A stretch of DNA of 64,000 nt. Source: Candidatus Hydrogenedentota bacterium (GTDB taxonomy: Bacteria > Hydrogenedentota > Hydrogenedentia > Hydrogenedentales > SLHB01). Under the pieces are notes generated by a model that saw only the letters and a program-made list of their open reading frames with translations, made no database searches and had not been told where the DNA came from. Numbering within the stretch: position 1 is the stretch's first letter; every line of letters starts with the position of its first letter. This document shows, piece by piece, positions 1 to 7,815 of the stretch. A program made the position numbers and the translations under genes. The stretch lies in NCBI GenBank assembly GCA_020848835.1, contig JADLHJ010000069.1, positions 1 to 64,000 of the forward strand. Reading direction: 5' to 3'.

Positions 1-26
1 CGAGCTCGCAGGGGCTCGCCTTTTTG
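1..26 (+). terminator. Probable intrinsic terminator cut by the window edge
   Basis: A stem CGAGC/GCTCG with a short loop is followed by a run of five T. The outer part of the stem would lie before base 1. It would end whatever is transcribed into the window from the left. Only part of the structure is visible. Confidence 0.35.
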
Positions 27-44
27 TGCAATTTCCCACCCGGT

Positions 45-120
45 GAACGGGTAGCTCAGTCGGTAGAGCATCGGACTTTTAATCCGGTGGCCGCGGGTTC
101 GAATCCCGCCCCGTTCACCA
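45..120 (+). tRNA. tRNA-Lys (anticodon TTT)
   Basis: A full cloverleaf can be drawn. The acceptor GAACGGG pairs with CCCGTTC, followed by discriminator A and an encoded CCA. The D stem is GCTC/GAGC, and the anticodon stem TCGGA/TCCGG encloses loop CTTTTAA with TTT at 78-80. The T arm carries GGTTCGAATCC. No integration scar is visible at its 3' end. Identity follows directly from the anticodon. Confidence 0.97.
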
Positions 121-149
121 TTTTTCCAGCCTGACGAAATTCCGAAAAA

Positions 150-1229
150 TCAGTTTGTGACTATGGCCCCCATCTGCACCACTTCGAAGTTGCCGCCTTC
201 AATGTCTTTGAGTTCGCCCAGTTCGTCGTCGTCCCATCGCGCGTCCGGCGCACCGGAGAAGTACCAGTCGCTTCCATTGTCGGCGACGATCATGCCGTAT
301 TTTTTCATCGCGCGAAGGATTACTTGGTTGCCTTCGCTGAAACCGGTGATGTCGAAGTCCGCGTCCAGGCGCACGCGCATGCCCATCGGCGGAAGGTCGG
401 GATCGGTATCGTCGCTCGCGAAATGACGTGCGGGATGCACGTAGGCGCGGCGTGAATTGCTCACGGTAAAGCGGAGTGCGTGGTTGATCTCGCCTCGTTC
501 GAATACTTCGTCCCACCGCACCAATCCGGGAAAGATCGGCAGGCCCGCCGCATCCGCTGAGGTCCAACCAGCGGGACGCATCGCGTTCGATTTCAGATCG
601 AAGATCGCGCCCGAACCAGCGCGCCAAGGCTGACCTGCGCGCGTGGGCGGGTATGCCGCAAACAATTCGTACAGTATCCAATTGTCCCGGTCGATCATGA
701 TGATGTGGCGATCGCCATGCGAGTCGGCCCCACCTTCAATCGGTGCGTCACTGGTGATGGGATAGGGTCCTTCGTCGCTCTCGTCGTCGTATTGAAACGT
801 GACATTCACGCCAGCGGTGTTCCCAGCTACGACAATATAAGGTATGCCAAAGGGGCCGCCGTTCCAGTTTGCGCCGAAATCGGGGTGAAGCGTCGTGTAA
901 CGTCCAATACTATCGATCAGATCGTCCGAGTTTGGATCGACGGGCAAGGTGTCAACGGGAGTATTCCACGCGTTATCGAATGGGAGAACCAGCGCGCCGT
1001 TCAGGCTGGCGTTCACGCCGAGGTCGGGGACCCCAGGCTCTCCGCCACCGCCTCCTCCTCCGTCACCCCCGCCATCTCCCCCACCGCCACTACCATCGTC
1101 ACCTCCTCCGCCTCCATCGCCACCGCCGGGATCCGGATCGTGGCCATCGTTGGGCGTGGTAGTGGGACAGGAAGAGAAGAGAAATAAGACAGGAAGAATC
1201 AGCAAAGCGATAGCGAGACAACGAAGCAT
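150..1229 (-). CDS. Exported lipoprotein with poly-Gly/Asp linker, function unknown
   Basis: The protein has 359 residues. A hydrophobic N-terminus ends in a lipobox (LFSSC), so it should be lipid-anchored after cleavage at Cys21. Residues about 27-65 are an almost pure Gly/Asp linker. The rest is a soluble domain of about 290 residues, rich in Trp, Asp and Gly, with conserved-looking HGDRHIIM and ARHFASDD stretches. It resembles unnamed secreted proteins of environmental bacteria, and I cannot assign a reaction. It sits alone between two tRNA genes, on the opposite strand. The Gly linker makes a deceptive proline-rich frame on the other strand, which I do not believe. Confidence 0.85.
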   Translation of the reverse strand: MLRCLAIALLILPVLFLFSSCPTTTPNDGHDPDPGGGDGGGGGDDGSGGGGDGGGDGGGGGGGEPGVPDLGVNASLNGALVLPFDNAWNTPVDTLPVDPNSDDLIDSIGRYTTLHPDFGANWNGGPFGIPYIVVAGNTAGVNVTFQYDDESDEGPYPITSDAPIEGGADSHGDRHIIMIDRDNWILYELFAAYPPTRAGQPWRAGSGAIFDLKSNAMRPAGWTSADAAGLPIFPGLVRWDEVFERGEINHALRFTVSNSRRAYVHPARHFASDDTDPDLPPMGMRVRLDADFDITGFSEGNQVILRAMKKYGMIVADNGSDWYFSGAPDARWDDDELGELKDIEGGNFEVVQMGAIVTN

Positions 1230-1326
1230 GGATCAACCTCCCTGTCTCGCGAAAACCCCAGCGTTGATCCCGGTCAAAGTATACCACGTTTTTGGCCCAA
1301 ACGCGCCAGCACGGGACAAATCCAAG

Positions 1327-1356
1327 TTGCGCGGGTGCGCATCAGAATGGTAATAT
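1327..1356 (+). promoter_or_regulatory. Putative sigma70-type promoter of tRNA-Arg
   Basis: TTGCGC at 1327 and TAATAT at 1351 are separated by 18 bp and lie 25 bp before the mature 5' end of tRNA-Arg. Position and sequence both fit a stable-RNA promoter. It is assigned by eye only. Confidence 0.5.
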
Positions 1357-1380
1357 TTGGCTTCTGTCGCCTATTTCGAC

Positions 1381-1457
1381 GTACCCGTAGCTCAATTGGA
1401 TAGAGTGCCTGGCTACGGACCAGGAGGTTGGGGGTTCAAATCCCTCCGGGTACGCCA
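1381..1457 (+). tRNA. tRNA-Arg (anticodon ACG), integration target
   Basis: The acceptor GTACCCG pairs with CGGGTAC, with discriminator G and an encoded CCA. The anticodon stem CCTGG/CCAGG encloses CTACGGA with ACG at 1415-1417. The gene is complete and should be functional. Its 3' part from the anticodon loop onward is duplicated at 52528-52573, so the element that follows integrated into it and restored the 3' end. Confidence 0.97.
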
Positions 1458-1458
1458 T
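1413..1458 (+). repeat. attL: 46-bp direct repeat within tRNA-Arg
   Basis: This is identical over 46 bp to 52528-52573. The match begins at the first base of the anticodon loop and ends one base after CCA; the flanks differ on both sides (G versus C before it, A versus C after it). A core running from an anticodon loop to a tRNA end is typical of tyrosine-recombinase islands. Confidence 0.93.
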
Positions 1459-1530
1459 AGTTAAATTCTGGCCGAATGCCGAGTTAGGCATACTCCCCTT
1501 GTGGGCGACGCGGCCGTAACCCAAAGCAAA

Positions 1531-1552
1531 GCGCATGTAGCACTACATGCGC
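1531..1552. promoter_or_regulatory. Perfect 10-bp palindrome upstream of the integrase
   Basis: GCGCATGTAG and CTACATGCGC are separated by CA, in the 113 bp between attL and the integrase start. There is no T-run after it. It could be an operator, an excisionase or integrase arm site, or an mRNA hairpin over the leader. The role is not shown by sequence. Confidence 0.6.
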
Positions 1553-1571
1553 CAGCCAAAGGAATACGGTT

Positions 1572-2735
1572 ATGCACGCCGAAACTTCGCACCTCACGCC
1601 GAAACTTCGCCTCCACAAATCCACCCAGCAGGGCTACGTCGTCCTCAACGGGCGCTATATCTATCTGGGTCGCTATGACCACCCCGCAACGGCTGAACGT
1701 TACCATCGCGTCATTGCCGAATGGATCGCCAACCACCGGCAACTGCCCGTTGAGGCCGAGGATATCTCCATTACCGAGATCGTCGCGCAGTATTGGAATC
1801 ACGTTGTCATCTATTACGTCGACCCGCGTGGTCTGCCGACAAGTTCGCGCGAGAATATTCGCCGAGCGTTAAAACCTGTTAATGCACTATACGGAAGCGC
1901 GCGCGCCGTCGCCTTTGGCCCGAAGTCACTGCGCGCCGTGCGCCAGACGTGGATCGACGCAGGGTTGGCGCGAAAGACCGTCAACTCCTATACCGCGGAG
2001 GTAAAGCGGTTGTTCAAGTGGGCAGCATCCCACGAACTAATTCCTGTCACGGCGTATCAGGCTTTGCATACGTTGGACGGTCTAAAACGCGGACGCTCCG
2101 AGGCGCGAGAAACAGCGCCTGTGCTTTCCGTTCCACCCGCAGACATCGCTGCCGTATTGCCAAATGTATCCCGGCAAGTGCAAGCTCTCATTCAGCTTCA
2201 AATCCTAACCGGCGCCCGAAGCGGTGAACTCCTAACGCTACGTCCGCTTGATTTCGACACGAGCGGCGCCGTGTGGCTGGTGCGTCTTGCCCACCATAAG
2301 ACTTCTTATCGAGGACATGATCGCATATTGTATTTCGGACCGAGGGCTCAAAGAGTCCTAAAAGAATTTCTAAATGATCGACCAGTTCATGATTTTCTTT
2401 TCAGCCCCCGGGAGGCCGAATCCGAACGATATACGAAATCCCTGACACATCGACGACCTGATCAGCTTCCAAATGTGCGCCGGACCTCACGTGTCCTGGG
2501 CGAGGTGTACACAGTGAACAGTTACCGCAGGGCGGTGCAGTACGGCTGCATGAAAGCCAAAATTCCAGTATGGAATCCGCACCGATTGAGACACAACGCT
2601 GCAACCATTGTCCGGCGTGAATATGGTCTCGAAGCAGCACAACTCATCCTCGGGCACGCCCGCGCCGATGTAACGCAGGTGTATGCGGAGGTGAATCACG
2701 TAAAGGCGATAGAGGTTGCGAAAAGCATCGGCTAA
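1572..2735 (+). CDS. int: Tyrosine recombinase / site-specific integrase
   Basis: The protein has 387 residues, a normal size for a phage-type integrase. The N-terminal part (about 1-90) would bind arm sites, residues about 95-180 form the core-binding SAM-like domain, and the catalytic domain follows. Active-site residues can be placed: Arg216 in TGARSGEL, His337 and Arg340 in HRLRH, His362 in LGHA and nucleophile Tyr371 in VTQVYAEV. All are present, so the enzyme should be active. It is oriented away from the tRNA, 114 bp from the attachment core, and is expected to catalyse integration and, with an accessory factor, excision of the 51-kb island. The start is chosen at the ATG after GGAATA; there is no in-frame candidate just upstream. 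Confidence 0.95.
   Translation: MHAETSHLTPKLRLHKSTQQGYVVLNGRYIYLGRYDHPATAERYHRVIAEWIANHRQLPVEAEDISITEIVAQYWNHVVIYYVDPRGLPTSSRENIRRALKPVNALYGSARAVAFGPKSLRAVRQTWIDAGLARKTVNSYTAEVKRLFKWAASHELIPVTAYQALHTLDGLKRGRSEARETAPVLSVPPADIAAVLPNVSRQVQALIQLQILTGARSGELLTLRPLDFDTSGAVWLVRLAHHKTSYRGHDRILYFGPRAQRVLKEFLNDRPVHDFLFSPREAESERYTKSLTHRRPDQLPNVRRTSRVLGEVYTVNSYRRAVQYGCMKAKIPVWNPHRLRHNAATIVRREYGLEAAQLILGHARADVTQVYAEVNHVKAIEVAKSIG
1575..1610 (+). repeat. Two 16-bp direct repeats, 20-bp period, in the integrase start
   Basis: CACGCCGAAACTTCGC occurs at 1575-1590 and again at 1595-1610 with four bases between. The two copies fall in different reading frames of int, so protein repetition does not explain them. 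Spacing of two helical turns suits a DNA-binding site such as an arm-type site. Confidence 0.6.
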
Positions 2736-2762
2736 AATACAGTAGGTTGCAAGGAGCCCAAC

Positions 2763-3752
2763 ATGGAAAACGCAAAGATCCTAGGATTGAGGTTTCAAAA
2801 GTTTGATGAGGAATTCTCGCAATTTGCCCGCCTTTCCGAGTGGGAAAAAAAATGTAGTGCCGACTTTGAAGCGCTTGTGTGTGAGGCTGGACGATTGGCT
2901 TGGAATTGTGCTCACGAGGGTCTGCTTGCATCCGATCTCCAGGAAAGGGTTATCGACGCCAAGAAGTGTTGGGAAGATATTCAAGCACGAAGAAAACCGG
3001 AACTCGACCAATTTATCTATGAAAGAGTTTGGGAGCCTGCAGGCTCGAAGTCAGATATGTACCCGATAGTTGGGCCATATGAAATCACTCATTTGAATGA
3101 ACCAGAGACCAAACAGGAAGTCGGCAAAAAGGTTCGAAAGAATTCGAAACGAACCCATATGAGATTGGTGTCTGTACGCACCTTTTTTTACGACGACTTT
3201 GAGCGAATGGCGCACTACCGATTTTGGAGGAACATTACGGTCCCGTTCTTGCAAAGCAACTACGGCGGAATTGCGCCGGTGGGACTCAGGATCGATCAGT
3301 GCGGACGCAGCAAGTTCCAATGGCCGGAGTCGATTGTAGTACCGATTGACCCGCACCATGTTGGAGACAAGCGTTTGGGTGTGTTTAGGTTACAGTTTAT
3401 TACTGAACGCGCCAAGAGCTATTCGGACGCATCCCGTGCGTTGGCAAGTATATTGCTAACGAGCTCTGAAGAGAGCGACCTAAATCGTGTCCTACCGGCC
3501 CTACAAAAACCCTCACCTGCACAGGAAATGACCCAGGCAGAAATTATCAAGCATTTATACGACGCCGATTTCGCAAATTGCGGAATCGCGCTGACTCAAT
3601 TCGATGGACAATTTAAGAGAGCGGTTCGTAGCCATAAGATTGAGTCGCGAAAAGTAGGTGACAATCTGTACGTCAGTCTGAGCAGCGCCATTGTTTGGAT
3701 TCAAGCAAAAAAAGAAAAGCTCAATGCAAAGGACAGAGAACGTTTTGGCTGA
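2763..3752 (+). CDS. Protein of unknown function in the mobility module
   Basis: The protein has 329 residues and starts 28 bp after int, with a good ribosome site (AAGGAG) 7 bases before ATG. It has no signal peptide or membrane segment. The N-terminal half is charged and helical, with many Trp and Lys. The C-terminal about 80 residues (from about 250) look like a small helical, possibly winged-helix DNA-binding unit ending in a Lys/Arg-rich tail. I do not recognise the family. Its position between integrase and DUF1580 and its lower GC than the chromosome suggest an element-specific gene. A regulator or recombination accessory would fit, but nothing in the sequence proves it. Confidence 0.8.
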   Translation: MENAKILGLRFQKFDEEFSQFARLSEWEKKCSADFEALVCEAGRLAWNCAHEGLLASDLQERVIDAKKCWEDIQARRKPELDQFIYERVWEPAGSKSDMYPIVGPYEITHLNEPETKQEVGKKVRKNSKRTHMRLVSVRTFFYDDFERMAHYRFWRNITVPFLQSNYGGIAPVGLRIDQCGRSKFQWPESIVVPIDPHHVGDKRLGVFRLQFITERAKSYSDASRALASILLTSSEESDLNRVLPALQKPSPAQEMTQAEIIKHLYDADFANCGIALTQFDGQFKRAVRSHKIESRKVGDNLYVSLSSAIVWIQAKKEKLNAKDRERFG

Positions 3753-3861
3753 TTTCTACTGATAGAGAGCGTAACTCAGGTGCGCTTTTTGAATCAGAAA
3801 GTGCCAAAAACCGCGTAAATTTCCGCACCTCACGTGCGCGCGCATGCTGAGGAAGTAAGGT

Positions 3862-3886
3862 TCCACAAGTTTAAAACAACTGTGGA
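3862..3886. promoter_or_regulatory. Inverted repeat before the DUF1580 gene
   Basis: TCCAC-A-AGTT and AACT-GTGGA flank a six-base spacer, a near-perfect dyad with one bulged A. It overlaps the Shine-Dalgarno region (GTGGAG) of the next gene. It could be an operator for an autoregulating helix-turn-helix protein or a translation-controlling hairpin. Confidence 0.4.
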
Positions 3887-3894
3887 GCCTCCAA

Positions 3895-4221
3895 ATGATT
3901 GCGGAACATTTAACACTCACAAATGCTGCAAAACAGTGTCCAGGAAGACCGTCGGTCAACGCCGTCTGGCGATGGTGCCGTAAAGGCGTTCGAAGTCGAA
4001 ACGGCGAAATCATTCGACTTGACCATATCCGGGTCGGGGGCCGAATCTTTACATCGGCCGAAGCGCTGAACAAATTCTTCTCTGCAGTTGCGCGAGCAGA
4101 CGCACTACATTTCAATCGTGCCTACCTGGGAATGCCAACCCAGAAAATCTGCAATCCCGCCGAAGACATGCAAGAACGAGTCGCGCGTGCAAACAAGCTT
4201 TTGGAGCAAACGGGCTTCTGA
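3895..4221 (+). CDS. DUF1580 small helix-turn-helix protein, excisionase-like
   Basis: The protein has 108 residues. Residues about 8-60 match the DUF1580 pattern (LTNAAKQCPGRPSVNAVWRWCRKG followed by a basic strand and VGGRIFTSAEAL), a MerR/excisionase-type winged helix in which PSVNAVWRW is the recognition region. The family is common in Planctomycetota genomes next to integrases. The likely role is a DNA-binding directionality factor or repressor for the island. The ribosome site GGAG is 8 bases before ATG. Seen: motif and context. Inferred: excisionase role. Confidence 0.8.
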   Translation: MIAEHLTLTNAAKQCPGRPSVNAVWRWCRKGVRSRNGEIIRLDHIRVGGRIFTSAEALNKFFSAVARADALHFNRAYLGMPTQKICNPAEDMQERVARANKLLEQTGF

Positions 4222-4270
4222 GGAGCGCAGCCAGTCGGTAAACCAAAACAACGTAAAGGAATCACTTTTC

Positions 4271-5062
4271 ATGTCAACGCAGAATTCACCAAAGAATCAC
4301 GCTCAAACTCAAAACGCCGAGAACGAACTCCTTCGCGTCCACATCGATGATGTGCTGCCCGATCCAAGCAACGAGCGAAACGCATTGCGAAACATCGATG
4401 AATTGGCCACGTCGATTGGAGTAGTGGGACTTGTCGAACCAATAGTTACCGTGAAACACGGCGATCAATTCAAAGTGGTATCAGGACATCGACGACTTGA
4501 AGCCTGTAAGAGAGCGGGGTTAAAGAATCTAAACATCGTCGTACGGGATGCGGATATTGACACCTCACGACTAGAAAACCTCGTATGTAACATTCAGCGG
4601 GAAGACCTTAACCCCATCGATCTTTACGACGCAGTTGTAACCTTATACGCAAAAGGCGATAACTACGGACCTCAAAAGGCATTCGCGCAAGTAATCGGGA
4701 AAAGGCAAAGTTGGGTAAGCGAAGTCCTTGGAATTGGACGTCTCGACCCTTCGCTTCGGGAAGAAATTCGGAAATCCGAACTGCGGGTATCTTGTGATGC
4801 AGTAACGAGAATTGCACGTGAAAAGGGTAAAGAGAAGCAAACGTCCCTCGTGAAGGACCTCCTTTGCGGCGCCACGAACCCTCAGATCCGAACGCAACTA
4901 TCCTCTCGACGCGCTAAAAAAATCCGCATCAGCGCGAAGGTTGGAGACTTTGTAGCTACTGTTACTGGCCCGGAGGTTCCGGAGGGTTATGAAAAAATGT
5001 TGGAAGCTAACGAGGCTTTAGCTGCGAAGGTGCGAACAGCACAGACTAATAAAAACACTTAA
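4271..5062 (+). CDS. parB: ParB/Spo0J-like partition or nucleoid protein
   Basis: The protein has 263 residues from the ATG at 4271, which has AAAGGA upstream; an upstream extension to 4088 overlaps DUF1580 and is unlikely. The ParB N-terminal CTPase-type domain (about 22-110) includes the core VVSGHRRLEACKRAG and ENLVCNIQREDLNPID, followed by a helix-turn-helix (about 125-165, GKRQSWVSEVLGIGRLD). There is no ParA gene and no obvious parS site beside it. Solo ParB-like proteins on islands often act in maintenance or regulation. The C-terminus is short and Lys-rich. Confidence 0.88.
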   Translation: MSTQNSPKNHAQTQNAENELLRVHIDDVLPDPSNERNALRNIDELATSIGVVGLVEPIVTVKHGDQFKVVSGHRRLEACKRAGLKNLNIVVRDADIDTSRLENLVCNIQREDLNPIDLYDAVVTLYAKGDNYGPQKAFAQVIGKRQSWVSEVLGIGRLDPSLREEIRKSELRVSCDAVTRIAREKGKEKQTSLVKDLLCGATNPQIRTQLSSRRAKKIRISAKVGDFVATVTGPEVPEGYEKMLEANEALAAKVRTAQTNKNT

Positions 5063-5414
5063 GAGGTGGCATTCTGAATCCTTCTGGTCCCGGTTGGGCC
5101 TTACATCCCCATGCCTGGCGAATCCGGCGGGTATTCATTTCATTTCCAGTGCTCGATCTCTGGAACAGAGGAACAGACCTAGGGTAACGAGCTAGGGCAA
5201 ACATTGCCGTCTCTAATCTGTCACCTCACAAATCCTCGATTCTTTACTGCGATAAAGCGTGTCGTTTTCTAAGAAACGTATGCCCTCCTCACCGCGGAAT
5301 GATTTTTAGGGGCCGCAGTAGGTCATTGTCAATTTAGCTCCCACTCCAAAACTGGCGCCTCTATCTACAAAAGACCAAACCAAATATACGCCCAGCCATT
5401 CTCGGTGCAACTGA
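5063..5414. other. Intergenic stretch without a recognisable gene
   Basis: About 350 bp between parB and the helicase remnant. No open frame with family resemblance is visible, and I see no strong hairpin followed by a T-run. It may contain degraded upstream helicase sequence in mixed frames, but I could not align any of it with confidence. Confidence 0.5.
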
Positions 5415-6528
5415 AACAGCTCTGCCAGTGATGAGATTCTCGGCGCCATTGAATCCGGCGTAGATATCGGACGCTGCATTGCGCAGGTATACCAAGAGTG
5501 TCGAGACCTGGAGGTGATTGCCGCAGCATTCGATGCTTTACAACGCGAGCTCGAAGAGCAAATTCGTCTCAGGATGGATGTAACCAGGAAGTCATTACTT
5601 GAGCATTTCGACGAAGAAGTGGGCGAACGCCAGAAGGTGCGCAAGAGCCAGACCCAGGAAAATCTAGCCGAACGCGAACGGTGGCTCCTCGACCTGACTT
5701 GAACAGAACTCAATGGTGAGGCTCGGTTCGACGCCGAACGTCCGCGGTTTTACTACGACAGTCCGCTCAGCCACCCCGGACACTACCATTTCGACTTGAA
5801 AGAAGCCGAGCAGTTTGGCGACACGTTCTACCGCCAGAACCATCCGCTCGCGCAATCCCTCATCGATCGCAGTTCGGCCCGCGACTTGCCCCCCGGCATT
5901 GCTCCGATTTAACTACGCGGCCTATGGTGCCGTTGTCAGCACCGTCAAACCCTATATCGGAAAGTCTGGATGGCTGGAGGTTTCGCGCTTGACCGTCAAC
6001 TCGCTTGAGACGGAAGAATACCTGTTTTTTGTAGCGAGGACCGATGCCGGCGAGGCCGTCGACCCTGAAATCGTTCGAAAACTGCTCCTCCTTCCTGCTA
6101 CAGTCTATCCACTCACGGAGCCAAACGCTGATTTGTCCGAGCTACGTGAGGGGGAAATCAGGGCTGTACTCAAGCGGGTCGAGGAGTGCAACGCGCGTTT
6201 CTTCGATGAAGAGGTAATCAAGCTCGACCATTGGTCCGAAGACTTGAAGCTGGGTCTGGAGCGCGAGATAAAGGACCTCGCCAAGGCGATTCGGGAGGCC
6301 AAAAAACTTTCCACCCTGGCTGGCTCGCTCGCCGACAAACTGGAAGCCCAGAAACAGGTAAAGGGGCTGGAGTCGACGCGCAATAAGAAGCGCCGGGAAC
6401 TGTTGGACGCCCAGGATGAAATCGATACACAACGGGACGCGCTGATCGTTGGGTTGTAAGAGCGCCTGAAGCAAAGTGTGGATTCGCGCACGCTCTTCAC
6501 ACTGCTGTGGGAATTAATTTCGCAATAG
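5415..6528 (+). pseudogene. Decayed C-terminal part of a SNF2-type helicase
   Basis: Three consecutive stretches read as the C-terminal third of a large SNF2/DEAD-type helicase of defence loci. The first is 5415-5699 (with IAQVYQECRDLEV and LLEHFDEEV), then 5703-5900 in the same frame after a TGA at 5700, then a shifted frame to 6456 (LLRFNYAAYG, SGWLEVSRLTVNSLE, a long coiled coil, and DEIDTQRDAL). The final ERLKQS...LFTLLWELISQ piece follows an in-frame TAA at 6457 and ends at TAG 6526. That gives two nonsense codons, one frameshift near 5900 and a missing ATPase half. Such proteins are about 1000 residues; only about 370 codons remain. Loss of function is therefore certain if the sequence is correct. 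Confidence 0.8.
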
Positions 6529-6537
6529 GAGATGCAC

Positions 6538-7815
6538 ATGACGGAACCGATCATTGTTTGTCCGCAGTGCAAGACCGAGATAAAGCTGACGGAGTCTCTG
6601 GCGGCTCCGCTAATCGAGTCTACCCGCAAGGACTATGAGCAGCGCCTTGCGAAGAAAGACGTGGATGTGGCAAAGCGCGAGGCCATGCTTCGTGAACAGG
6701 AAGAGGCACTCGCCAAGCAAAAGGATTCCATCGACGATCAAATTGCCGAGAAACTCCGGCAAGAACGTGCCAAGATTGCCGCCGATGAAGCAAAAAAAGC
6801 CAAGCTCGCCTTTTCCACCGACCTTGAGGCCAAAGATAAGGAAGTCGCCGAACTTCAAGATGTTCTCAAGCAGCGCGAAGAAAAACTGGCCGAGGCGCAG
6901 AACGCGCAAGCAGACCTCATCCGCAAACAACGCGAACTCGATGATCAAAAGCGCGAACTTGAATTGACCGTTGAGAAACGAGTCCAAGAAGGACTAAACG
7001 CTACGCGCGAACAGGCCCGCAAAGAGGCCGAAGACGGGTTGAAGCTCAAGGTCCTCGAAAAGGACCAACTCATTGCCTCCATGCAAAAGCAGGTCGAGGA
7101 ACTAAAGCGCAAGGTCGAGCAAGGCTCGCAGCAACTTCAGGGCGACGTTCAAGAGATTGAACTCGAATCCTTGTTGACTGCCCGATTCCCAACCGACACC
7201 ATCGCCCGCGTGCCCAAGGGTGAATTCGGCGGAGACGTGCTCCACACCGTCATAGGCCCCCTTGGCCAGCCCTGTGGCACCATCCTTTGGGAATCCAAAC
7301 GCACTAAAAACTGGAGCGACACTTGGCTTCCAAAACTGCGCGATGATCAGCGCGCCGCCAAAGCCGAAATCGCTATCATCGTAAGTCAGGCGCTCCCGAA
7401 AGACATCGAATCGTTCGACATGGTCGATGGCGTGTGGATTACCCACCCGCGCTCGGCCCTCCCAGTCGCATTGTCGTTACGCCACACGCTTATCGAAGTG
7501 TCTCTCGCTCGAAAAGCGTCGGAAGGTCAGCAGACGAAAATGGAAATGGTCTACGACTACCTGACCGGTCCGCGATTCCGTCATCGCGTGCAGGCCATCG
7601 CCGAAGCTTTTTCCTCCATGCAGGAAGACCTCGACAAGGAAAAGAAAGCGATCACGAAGCAGTGGGCGAAACGGGAGGAACTGATTGCCAGGGTGACTCA
7701 GGCAACTGTCGGGATGTATGGAGACTTGCAGGGAATTGCGGGCAAGTCCTTACAGGAGATCGAAGGATTCGATCTCCAAGCGCTGGAAGCTCCCGGAGAA
7801 CAAGGCAAACCATGA
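6538..7815 (+). CDS. DUF2130 coiled-coil protein
   Basis: The protein has 425 residues from ATG 6538, six bases after AGGAG; the ATG at 6532 is less well placed. Order: a CxxC knuckle at the N-terminus (CPQCKTEI), a long charged coiled coil (about 30-215), then the conserved DUF2130 domain (about 220-400), which includes TILWESKRTKNWSDTW, a nuclease-like patch. The family (COG4487) has no settled biochemical role. Its start lies 9 bp after the helicase remnant ends, and its stop overlaps the start of the SIR2 gene in ATGA, so the two are probably translationally coupled. This makes it a likely third member of the SIR2-HerA defence operon. Confidence 0.88.
   Translation: MTEPIIVCPQCKTEIKLTESLAAPLIESTRKDYEQRLAKKDVDVAKREAMLREQEEALAKQKDSIDDQIAEKLRQERAKIAADEAKKAKLAFSTDLEAKDKEVAELQDVLKQREEKLAEAQNAQADLIRKQRELDDQKRELELTVEKRVQEGLNATREQARKEAEDGLKLKVLEKDQLIASMQKQVEELKRKVEQGSQQLQGDVQEIELESLLTARFPTDTIARVPKGEFGGDVLHTVIGPLGQPCGTILWESKRTKNWSDTWLPKLRDDQRAAKAEIAIIVSQALPKDIESFDMVDGVWITHPRSALPVALSLRHTLIEVSLARKASEGQQTKMEMVYDYLTGPRFRHRVQAIAEAFSSMQEDLDKEKKAITKQWAKREELIARVTQATVGMYGDLQGIAGKSLQEIEGFDLQALEAPGEQGKP

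Noticed and set aside
949-1353. Plus-strand open frame with a long proline run
   Set aside because: It is the antisense of the Gly-rich linker codons in the lipoprotein gene at 150-1229; the composition explains it.
4088-4270. Longer start for the ParB-like protein
   Set aside because: It would overlap DUF1580 by 134 bp and the extra residues do not resemble ParB; ATG 4271 has a ribosome site and fits the family start.
4271-5062. Plasmid-type partition system with parS
   Set aside because: No parA gene and no TGTTTCACGTGAAACA-like site can be seen nearby, so a full partition locus is not claimed.
7434-7811. N-terminal extension of the SIR2 protein by 126 residues
   Set aside because: It lies wholly within the DUF2130 gene in another frame and is low-complexity; the ATGA overlap at 7812 is a much better start.
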